Below are positions 54,384 to 64,000 of a DNA stretch of 64,000 nucleotides, in pieces. The stretch is from assembly GCA_012845835.1 (NCBI GenBank), contig JABAKD010000006.1:6378318-6442317 (forward strand). The letters run 5' to 3'. Each line of letters begins with the position of its first letter. Positions within the stretch are counted from its first letter, which is position 1. Both the position numbers and the translations under genes were made by a program. This DNA comes from Undaria pinnatifida (Eukaryota > Sar > Phaeophyceae > Laminariales > Alariaceae). The notes under the pieces were generated by a model. The model did not search any database and was not told the DNA's origin. It worked only from the letters and a program-made list of their open reading frames with translations.

Positions 54384-54638
54384 CTATAAGCCGTACGCCA
54401 ACGAAATCAACAAGTGTTCAGAAACATCATACCTGGTACAGGTTTGCAGTCCGAACCGCCTCGTACGACAGTGCGCGTTATTCCATAGTGAGTGTATAAC
54501 AGGGAGAGGTCGACAGTATTTCTTCACAAAATGTCGTACTCCAATCGTGATACAGCAGTTGTGGTGCCTCCACGACAGTTGTACGTTCAAGCCGGGTATA
54601 TAAGCACGACATGCGATGACCACCGATAATCCGCACAC
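54384..54638 (-). CDS. Possible exon, minus strand (copy 2)
   Basis: Partner of 17,652-17,903, one codon longer through an exact 3 bp insertion. Confidence 0.28.
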   Translation of the reverse strand: MCGLSVVIACRAYIPGLNVQLSWRHHNCCITIGVRHFVKKYCRPLPVIHSLWNNAHCRTRRFGLQTCTRYDVSEHLLISLAYGL

Positions 54639-56541
54639 CGCCCCTGTCTGTAACTACCTCGTATCTGCGGCAATCGACTTCATAACCACCACGTTTCGTG
54701 GGGACCGAGACGTATTCAACTGACGCGATATAGTGAGACCACTCCTCCTAGCTGACCACACGTAGTTCCTAGCCGACGGTACGTGTCTATCGCCTCACCG
54801 TAGTATAGTGCAGTATCTTCTTGCAGTATTTCGAGGTAGACAAGGGCTGTAGCTAGTAGCTGTAAGCTGAACAAGTTGGGTAGAAATCGTTGTGTGATGG
54901 ATGGGCAAGGTCGCTAGGTTTTGGGGGCATGACTCTGATGACTCTGGTTGGCGGTTGCTCGTCAACGCGGCGAAACTCGGCAGGATGTATCCTGTTATTA
55001 TGCCTTGGCTCTTCCAATTATTCTTGGCGAGTGCCGTCTCGTGCGGATTGGATAGCATCGTTTCACAATGTAACCGCATGTTTGCGAACGGACCAATCAT
55101 GAGTGCACGAGGGTCTCGATCACCCCCGGTGTAAAATTACCACCAAAACTTCCCTGTTCTAACTGGAACTATCCTCTCGAATTGGTACGTTGTTGGGGTT
55201 CGTTGGTGGCATGCGGTATAGTCAGCTTCCGTTCTCAGTCTATATACATATACGTGTAATCCAGTATGGGCTTGAAACGCACGAAGGCTTGCCTTCGATT
55301 TCCCTTCTGCTAAATATTCTCGTCAAATTTTCCGCTCGCTGCACCTGTACTATTATCGTGTACAGCCTGGCTCACGCAAAACAAATCCAAAATATCTTCC
55401 CCATGAATGCCGCTCGCAATATCCAGTCAAAATGTCAATATTTCGTATCATCCTTGCCCCACGAGCAAAAGAAGAGGGTGACAGCTGGGCAGGTTTTTGT
55501 ATTATGGTCTCCGGTTGTCTCTAGGAGCGAAAATGGTATCGGCCAACGGCAAGCCATCAATTTTTTCAATAATATCCAGACCTGTACCAGTCCAAGCGTA
55601 GGCGGGAACACAAAATGCGCCGCACTTTGCACGATCCGGTTGGGCGTACTCCCAGGCAGGCTTGCATAAATGTTCGCGAAAAACAAATCGACCATCTGAC
55701 CTGCCCGTGTTGAACATTAAACTGAATCTGGCGAAAAACTGGATCCTACACCAAAACAAAGTCATTTGAAGGAAATGACGTATATTGCTTATTTTCACGC
55801 GAAAAAGTTAAAATGTCCACGCCGTTTTTGTGAGATAGACCCTTAACTTTTGCACACGTGTTCTACATGCCCATCCCGGGGTCTGACCTTCGAGGGTGTT
55901 TCGTTTTTGTTTTTTCGCCGAAAATGTTTGGGCTAAGGTGGTCGACATTGTCAGGAATATCTTAACTGACGAAAAATCAATGGAAGCAAGCAAACAATAT
56001 ACAACATCGGGTGAGGCCTTCGTGAGGCCACATAAAAGACGTGTCCAAAAATACACAGTCTGAATAAAAAAAACGCGTGGAAATTCACCAGGGAATACAC
56101 TTGGGGTTTCTAACGTTAACCAGCCCGTACCACTCTTCAGTTGTTTTTATGTACTTCCTTGAGAGTCTTTCCACTCCACAGTTTCTGGAGCCTGTTTCAA
56201 GACCAGGCATTTGATCCTGCCAGCGAGAGTGTGAGGAAAACAACGGCAACAACAAAAGCCCCAACAACGGCAACGACCTCACAAAATCAATCTCCAATGA
56301 GGTCGGACGATGTGTGATGGACCGTTGAGTTAAACGTGAAAGCCTTTTCGTGGCTCTTTTCCTTCTGTGGATCAACCATACGGACGTACGACCTGCCGAT
56401 TGGCACATATAGCACGGGCTCGAAGCACGGCCGCCGTTGTACCGCCCTCTGCTGTGCGGCTGCATATGACTTATTTCGCGGCGGGGCTAACCGGCCCTTT
56501 TTTTCATCGTTTTTCTGTTTCTGTTTGCCCATCATAGGACA

Positions 56542-56670
56542 CTACTCACGCCCCAAGCCATACGAATGCGCTATTAAAACCACACAATCACAGAAGCACC
56601 GTTCGTGGCGATCACAATGGCAAGAGATGCCAGCGGCGCCGCTGTTGTACGTAAGGCCTGAGTGAGCCAT
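56542..56670 (-). CDS. Cys-rich possible terminal exon (copy 2)
   Basis: Partner of the 3' part of 19,814-20,038. The C-x-C-D-R-H-E-x-C-F-C-x-C spacing is unchanged, but a stop replaces the Trp a few codons upstream of its first Met. Confidence 0.28.
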   Translation of the reverse strand: MAHSGLTYNSGAAGISCHCDRHERCFCDCVVLIAHSYGLGRE

Positions 56671-56929
56671 GTGTTCGCGTCAAGCAAGGCTAGAAGACGT
56701 TGAAAAACCTAAACCATAGTCCAGAGAACCTCCACTGCAAAATAACAAGCCAAGTTTGTAGACCAAAACAATAGAAAACAATCACATGCAGTTGGGTTTT
56801 AAGTGTTTTATCTCCGTCGGTCGTTTCTTCTTTTGACCTTTCTTTATTACGATTAAAAACAGCATATCGATGCACGTGGTCAGAATGATTTTGACCGCCG
56901 CACCCGAATAGACCGCTGATAGTTACTGT

Positions 56930-57413
56930 TTGTTGCTGCGGCAGAAAACCTGCATGGAACCGGAAGAATTCAACAGCACAGCACTTAGCCGACACGGGAG
57001 CAACCGCAGCAGCTTGGGCAGACTGAGCGGAGCACAACTTTCCACGTCGAGTCGCCCGGAGCACAAGCTTAGCATACAAAAGCATTCTGAAAACACGGAG
57101 AAGCCCGGTCTTCAACGGTACCTCGTCCTTGGTTGTGGATACACCGCCCTAGCTCTCGGCTGCATGCCGTGTGCTGTTTCTACGCTCGGGTGTTGTACGC
57201 GGGGGTAGAAGGTTGGTACGGCGGCTATATCACTTGGTCTCGCAAGCGTCATGGGGTCGGCAAGCAGGAGGGGCGACCCCTATACCCAAGGTTGTTTACC
57301 CCCCGTCGCGCGACAGGATGCCTCCGAGCAGGGACGAGCGTGAGGGATACGGAACGCCGAAGAAGGCGGGACCGGTTGGCGGGCGGATCATCTTAGAAGG
57401 AAAAAGTCAATGA
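56930..57413 (+). pseudogene. Frame-shifted partner of 20,191-20,676
   Basis: Two or more indels relative to copy 1 split the frame into three overlapping pieces. The end of the first piece contains CTCGG|GTGTTG where copy 1 has CTCAG|GTGTTG, a possible splice donor in copy 1 only. Confidence 0.25.
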
Positions 57414-57831
57414 CGAAGCAAGCGTTCGCCCCTTAGCCTCGACTGCAGTTTGCTGTGCAGTGAGCAAGCGCCTCTTTTGCCGACTTTCGTTCCGTAGCCG
57501 GGCGCGTCTGGGACGGTGGCGGAGGAGTGGGAGTAGAGGGGGGGTGGAGATGTCGAGTTTGATTAGATTGCTGGTTCGGGTTCTGACGCGCGGATGGGGC
57601 ACTGTGCGCCTTTACGAGCAAGGAACAGGATTGTCACTCGCGCGAGTGACCCCGAACCCCTTACACAGAACAACCCAAACGTGGGCACCGTACCGTAGTC
57701 TTGGTCCCTACTGGGCTTCGACGTCGGTCAACACTTATCGATGAAACGTCGGATTGCACCCTTTCCGGGGGTGCTTTTACAACACTCGGCCCTGCAATCG
57801 GAACAGAAAAGATTGGGATTAATCGTGCTCC

Positions 57832-58134
57832 TTGATTCTGGCAACGTGGCAGGCTTACCCAAAGCACGCACAGGGCGGAGGCGATGCGGCAATTGACCAA
57901 CGGTCGAACGGAGCATTAAACGATCTCGTCGGGCGCTCAATCAGTCGTCAACTCTTGTCGTCAATCGGCCAATTGGGCGCGCAAGACTGCACGAACACCA
58001 CTAAAACCGCCGCTGAACCGGGGACATTCCTCGACGAGTTTGACAAAAAATCAAGCCGACTTACTACGCAGCGCAGCACATTTCTGCCATCAAAAAGCGC
58101 GGTTGCTGTGTCACAAATTATAAGGCATCAATGA
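57832..58134 (+). pseudogene. Partner of 21,097-21,387 with altered C-terminus
   Basis: Same central residues; a one-base loss near 58,045 changes the last ~30 residues. Confidence 0.22.
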
Positions 58135-60183
58135 TAGCATAAGAGGGGTTTGATCGAGACATTCTCGACGTTGTCAAATGAGAAAAAGCCTGGCATATTG
58201 GAACATTGACGCTGCAGTCCACTGTTAATAGTATCAATATGAATCATAGTCACTCCCCTGGGTACGCTAAGTGCCTTATTCTAGAGGCAGAGAAATTCAG
58301 AATGCTTGGAATGTCGGTTTGTTACTTCCCGTCGGTGTATTGTACATTCTTGTTGTACATAACATCCCATCGTAAGTATCGGGGAATACTGCGGGGATTA
58401 TTGCAAGGACGGTAGGTCGGCCGCTACGTATAACAACTCGTATCGTACATCCGTCTGTGGCATGTGCATTGTGCCGTATCGATCTGGTCGTGGTCAGCCC
58501 CACCTAGGTCACTGCTTACGTTTGCTTCCCCCCTTACATCTCTTGACGTTGCAATTTCTCTTTTTCCCTTGTTCTGTTTTCTACTCCTTTGGTTTCAATA
58601 TGTTCTCCCTTTACATAAGCGCCACTTTCCAAGCTACGTTCTCATTTCGTCATCACCACAAGCACACTTCGAGGCCACCTCTGCAGCTCATTTCATTGAG
58701 TCAGGGTCTCGACACACAACATTTTAAAAAGGTACGATCCACGCCCTTTACTTGCTGGCACCACGCAACGGCGCCCCGCTGAGTTCACCCAGCGTTTCCG
58801 AGAAAGTCTACGAATGAACTGCATTTCCTCTAGTGCGCATAATATTCTGACGTTTCTTCATAAGCAAGATTATCCTCGACCTAAAAGCATCAAAACTACG
58901 AGAACACCAAATACATCCGTATTGTTTGAGAGAGGAGACTTCTTTCACGTTCTACGCGAGAACAAGGTGTGAAGGCTGCTGGTGCTTTCACGCGTCGTGC
59001 AGCAGGTATGGAGTCCTGGTTCGCGCTGTCATTCGCGCGAAGTCGTCTTCAAAACCGATTCGTCGACTACCAAGTAGTGCGCATTACGTACAAGAACTTA
59101 TCATCGTCAAATTTTCATGAAAACGAGACAATACCAACAGCTGTAACCTGCGTCAAAGGTTGTCGGCAACTCGGCTACGCAGCCAAACGATGGGGGCATT
59201 AACCCCAGCCGAGACGGGGTATTTTACATTACCCAACATCTGCGTTGACGGCTAGAAGTACGTTTCAGCCCCGAAGATTCTCCATCTTCTACTTCCTATC
59301 TAGAAGTACGTATCAGACTCGGACACACGCCTTACTGCATCTCGACGTTAACATATTTCACGTTTCCACACGTCGAAGTATGTTCCACTGCTATCACCCT
59401 ACTACGCGTACAGCGAGGTCTAGTCTGCTGTCAAAATACCAACCAAGGAACAATGTAAACGGCCAGCATCACGGACACATTACTCGAAATTCAATCATGC
59501 GTGATGAGTCTCTGCTAACAACAGAGAGGCGTCCCAGCGTGTGTACATCAGTTGCTGTGACCCGCTTTTCGGCACGCACAGAACAAATCAACACGACCAC
59601 AGCACGTTGACAGTTTGCGGGGGAAGGAACAGGGCAATTCCCGTCACCCTTGTCTAGACCTACTACATGGCCAACTCGACATCCCATACCGCGCTCGAAT
59701 CAGGACGACATCGACTGAACTTTATAAATCTCAACTCGTCGTACGACTTCTAGTACATCCTCAGGGCATCAACGTTATTTCAGGCCGTCCAACTGCAACG
59801 GCTAGCGCGACAATATCAGCTTAATCAGCTACCCTGTATCATTAGCGATTACACTTGAAACAAAACTACCTGCCACGACAGGAGCAGCTACCACTCCAAC
59901 GGCCAACAGAAACATCACCCCAGTCGAGCAACACGGGGCTTACCTCTAGGGGGCGGACTAAGCGTTGAGCTGGAAGATATCTCACCGAGCTCTTCCGCAA
60001 GAATTTTTTTTGGCAAAATCCTCCCCATTCTCTTTATGGGAACGGACAACACCATCGACTACCATCGCACACACTGCCAGCTCCAACAGGACCAGTGCCG
60101 GACGGTTCAATGTGCAGATGACCAAGGGAATCTCCAGTAAAATCGAGAATAGGTGAACGGTTCATTAACTGCAGTCTAGACTA

Positions 60184-60594
60184 ATGCCTACAACCGCCGT
60201 TTTCGACTCTACCAAAAGCCCGTTGAATACTTCACAAACGAGGGAGATGCTATTGGGTTTATATATTTCATATTGGGGTGCTGGGGACTCACAAAATGCA
60301 CCGCACGTGCTGCAGCTGCTGGAACCCAGGGTCCGCAACACAACATCAGCAACCACATCACCGGCCTCTGAGGCTGTACTCAACGAACAGAACAAAGGCG
60401 CGACGGCCACGAGAGGGCGGTCGATCATCGCCATGATCATCGCCATCATGAAAGACTTTCACTCACACCATCTACAGCAGCAACGTCGCCGTCTACCAGA
60501 GTTCTTCTACGCTTCAACAGCTACAAAGGGAACGGATGATAATTTCAACACCAGCAGCCGCAGCAACATCGATAGCATCACGAACACGAGCTAG
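60184..60594 (+). CDS. Unrecognised 136-residue ORF (copy 2)
   Basis: Partner of 23,381-23,791, same length and ATG, no indels. Confidence 0.28.
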   Translation: MPTTAVFDSTKSPLNTSQTREMLLGLYISYWGAGDSQNAPHVLQLLEPRVRNTTSATTSPASEAVLNEQNKGATATRGRSIIAMIIAIMKDFHSHHLQQQRRRLPEFFYASTATKGTDDNFNTSSRSNIDSITNTS

Positions 60595-61544
60595 GTTTTC
60601 TTATTTTTATAATTGGGTTTTTGGGTCGGGAAAGCGTGTGTTGTTTTTTCCTAGCATCTTGTTTGTCAACGCGTAGTACGTACCTAGTTTGACATTCGTA
60701 CGAGAACTCCTTGTACTGCTCTACTACTGCTGAACGATACGTATTATCTTTCCGGTTCTCGACTTGCGTCGGCAAGAGTATTTTTGTTTTTCATTTTTTG
60801 GCTTTGCAGTCTCACCATTATCATGACCCAATTCTCGCATTATGCAAGTGCACGTAAACCATGGCAGTTTCGTAGTAGACTCGACTCGTCCGAGTTTGGA
60901 ATTCGTTCCTTGCCTCCTAAGTAGCTTTCGTTTCGGAGCATTAACAGCAATTCTTCGACTAAATCACACGGTTGATTTAAACGACTGCTCGATGATATAA
61001 GCACGTATAAACGTAGTGCAACATCGTTTCGGCTGACAGCATCAGTAGCAGCTGTGTTGTACTGATGAACTTACAAATAATGTTCCGTAATATTACGAGC
61101 ACACGGACTGCACGTGGTAAGTGCACAGTGGGGTATAGCGGTGGATACACATATTTATCCACAGTTTTGACTTTCTTCGATGTACAATTTGCATTACGAT
61201 TCACTTGAGGGGGTGCATTGACTCTGAAGCGCGCATTTTCTGACGCTTTCGCTTCCTTCGATGTACCTCGCCGATCAACAAAACTGCATAACGAGCAGAG
61301 TTTTAACGTCAAAACTACACCCACAGTGTATTTCCGTACCATCTGTATCGGTAGACGTTCTTCCGAGTACTCACGTACATGCATAAACACGCAATGGTAC
61401 GAATCTTCGCGGCATATACAGCGCCAGCGTCCAGAGTTTAGGTTTTAACGAGTTTCACGTAGCTCCAGGTATACGTTCAGGGGGCGTGTTGTACACCCAA
61501 CGGACGGGTTTGCGCCTCTTACCAAGTGTTTTTTTCGCTTGTAA

Positions 61545-61784
61545 TTACACTACTCGTATCTTCTTGGGACATAGTTTGATCCATATTACAGATGATAATA
61601 TTGCAGAACTGCATATTGCGTTGTTCCGATCGTATTTTGATTTTCGGAGTGGCATGGTTACATAAACTTTGCCGTTGCCATTTAGACGCAAAGGTCTGAA
61701 CATGACGTCGAATTTCTTTCGAGTATCAAGTTTCTCTATAGTAGCTACTGACTTCTCATCAAATGGGGCGTATTGATGTTTCAT
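61545..61784 (-). CDS. Small conserved minus-strand ORF, 79 residues (copy 2)
   Basis: Partner of 24,741-24,980 with ATG at 61,782-61,784 and only a handful of mild replacements. Confidence 0.35.
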   Translation of the reverse strand: MKHQYAPFDEKSVATIEKLDTRKKFDVMFRPLRLNGNGKVYVTMPLRKSKYDRNNAICSSAILSSVIWIKLCPKKIRVV

Positions 61785-62851
61785 GGACTTCGTACATTGC
61801 TATCTTCTCCAATCGCAGTCACCACCCTGAGGTCACTGATTGTCTGAATCTAGATGCAGAGAAATACAATATGCTGGGAATATCGGTTTGCTACTTCACG
61901 CCGGTGTATTGTACCCGGTATATGCTACCTTTACATCGTAAGTATCGGCGAACGTTGCAAGGCATCTTGCAAGGAACTTACCCTTAGGAAGGTCGGTCGG
62001 TCGGTACGTACAACATTTCGTAGAGTATATCTGCCCATGCATGGCATATGCATTGTGCCGTATCGATCAGATCCTGGTCAGCCCAACCTCGTTCCCACTC
62101 ATCATGTTTGTCTCTCTCCTTACACCTCCTGACGGTTCCGTTACTCCTTCTCCTCCTTCTATAATCTACTTCTTTGGTTTTCATCTTTTGGCCGGACGTG
62201 TGCCATTTTGCAAACCAGGTTTTCTTTGTCTTCTCCGTCACAAGTGGCCGTCACAGACACTTCGGTGGCACGTATGCAGCCCTTGTCAACCAGGTCAGAC
62301 CTTCAATACACACCATTTTAGAATGACAACTCTAATCAAAGACAATCGAGAAAACGACGCTTGCGTGGAGGATTATACGAGATAAAGTGCTGACATCGTT
62401 GTCCACAATCATGCAGAACGCACAAAGATGCACATCGTACAATATTCCGTGCCATAGCCTAAGCAACTTCGGTATTTGTAGTGTGGCCAATATATGATGC
62501 TTTGTTGCTCGACTACGAGGAGACAACCGGAGAATTTCAACCGGTTTGAAATTGCCATCGCTCACCAACTTTGAGTCCATCCCTCCACTGCACCTTTAAC
62601 GCGTACTAATGCCGTGGGGTAAGCACCCATTGCATTCAGAATGCCCCAAGGATTTACAAGAGCAGGCGGTTCAATATCCGTTGAGTAACTTGATACCGGT
62701 CACTGTTTCGAAGAGTTGGCACCTTACGCCTGCCGTAACCGTTGTGGCACCAGAGCATGTCCTTGTCCTCGCCACGATGTCTTCGCCTTCTCCCTCAAGT
62801 AGGTGAACACACCATTCGTCGCCTGACGTTTGCCGTGTTGGAAGCGGGATG

Positions 62852-63244
62852 ATGTCCTTCTCATTGGTGATCTGCCCTCGTGTCCATGCTCTACTGCCGT
62901 TGCGATTCGTGTAGCACTGTTTCAAGTGCACACACGTGTCACACTTAGTGAGGTTTGCACAACACAAGGAGAGCCGTTGTTCAGGCGATGGAACGCTCGT
63001 TAATCGGTCGCATATTCAACTTGATCGGTATCGGTGGAATTGGATCCTGAGTAAAACGGATGATGCAATGCAGATGATACGTGTTTACAGAGAAGTGGGC
63101 AGGTGGAGAGTAGTTAAAGTTTCGTCAAACGAATCACTCATAGCAGCATACGCTTTGCCAGCGACAAGTTGGTTATTGCGTCAATCGACCGCTGAAATCA
63201 AGAAGCCCGTTCGTAGGTGGAGGGAACTTGCCCTGATTATCTAA
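62852..63244 (+). pseudogene. Truncated partner of 26,038-26,454
   Basis: The homologous ATG is followed by an in-frame TAG near 62,911; the downstream frame remains open to 63,244 but has no early ATG. A TAA near 63,242 also shortens the C-terminus relative to copy 1. Confidence 0.4.
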
Positions 63245-64000
63245 GACATTATTAACCCCGTGTAACGTGCGTGTATAATTCTGTGCGAGAAAAGAGGGTT
63301 CTTGACAACTGGTCACCGGTTGTGCGACCTGGAACTTGAAAACAGGGATATGGTCGTGAACGAGAATGTTTTTGCGAGCAGTACGTTGTTTAACCAACGT
63401 CTGCTTGCGTTTCAGGTTCACCACTGGCAGTGCGACAGAGGTATGTGCCTGGTACCGGATCATGTGCATCGTGTTTGTAGTCACTGACCGAGCAGTAAGT
63501 CGTAGCTAGCCTTTACCCATGCGTTTGTTTCCGGAGTCAGGTGTGCTACAACCATTTTGATCCGTGTCATGTCCATGTGGTCATGGTTACTACGCAACGG
63601 TGGATATGAGGTACCACGTATTAATATGTGTTGAATTCAAATGCTGCAGTTTAGCTCATTATACATATATATATAAAAAAATCATTTTTGACTTCAGAGA
63701 TTCAGTGAGGAGCTTTTTTACGTCTCGGTCTAAGTATGCCATTCGCGGAACGGGATTTTTCGGTCAAATAGCTTCGTTCGAGCTCCGGCTTCGAGGGGAG
63801 GCTCCAACACCCCCAACACCCCTCGCCCTGCCGTGTCCGTTCCGCACATCGACGTGATCGCGGCCGGATGCCGAGCGAGACAAGCGAAAAATTGCAAAAA
63901 AAGCTCTTGTCGAGGAGGAATTCCGGAGATTTTGGTTGTATCTTATTGTCTTCAGCGCATGGATGATTTACAAAATTGGCATCATTTCAAAACGGTAGTT

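Larger units (their letters stand above)
52827..64000 (+). repeat. Segmental duplication copy 2, block B (runs off the window)
   Basis: Matches 16,101-27,190 at offsets of about 36.7-36.8 kb. Reading frames with partners are listed separately. Confidence 0.95.

Overview
The window looks like repeat-dominated nuclear DNA of a eukaryote, possibly an alga or another protist. No operon-like gene packing is visible, long reading frames are rare, and most of the sequence is satellite DNA, retroelements, tRNA-derived repeats, G-tract mosaic repeats and one large segmental duplication. The Ty1/copia gag and RNase H are of a eukaryotic type. A stramenopile such as a brown alga is my guess from the gag protein, but nothing here fixes the lineage.

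Layout: 1-740 holds a G-tract repeat and an AT-rich module; 740-2,700 is mosaic spacer with hairpins and a GC-rich island; 2,700-11,230 is one decaying satellite array with a nested ~46 bp / ~137 bp period; 11,230-13,650 is mosaic spacer with a 474 bp solo LTR (13,122-13,595) whose empty site is present at 41,003. From 13,660 to 27,190 lies copy 1 of a segmental duplication; copy 2 is at 48,245-50,742 plus 52,827-64,000 (window end), same orientation. 26,900-28,540 holds degenerate repeats and 28,650-30,140 a cluster of five tRNA-like heads. 30,140-39,190 is the only sizeable region without obvious repeats and carries the best candidate genes: a 465-residue orphan ORF (34,990-36,387, minus) and a 210-residue ORF with a cyclin-like end (37,722-38,354, plus). 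39,190-42,516 is G-tract mosaic, AT-rich modules and a tandem tRNA-derived repeat. A copia element with nearly identical LTRs but a gutted pol sits at 42,517-46,078 with a 5 bp target duplication. 46,327-48,232 and 50,742-52,816 are arms of a ~2 kb inverted repeat that bracket the first block of duplication copy 2.

The genes do not form a pathway. The main story is genome architecture: satellite growth, duplication, insertion and module shuffling. The most unusual signal is a junction where two upstream modules (A, B) and two downstream modules (C, D) occur in all four combinations at the same GATTTT site (705, 1,337, 12,951 and 40,837). Comparing the two duplication copies helps judge small reading frames: most carry changes or frameshifts expected of drifting sequence, and a few minus-strand frames look better kept. 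Gene models are limited because introns cannot be called reliably by eye.
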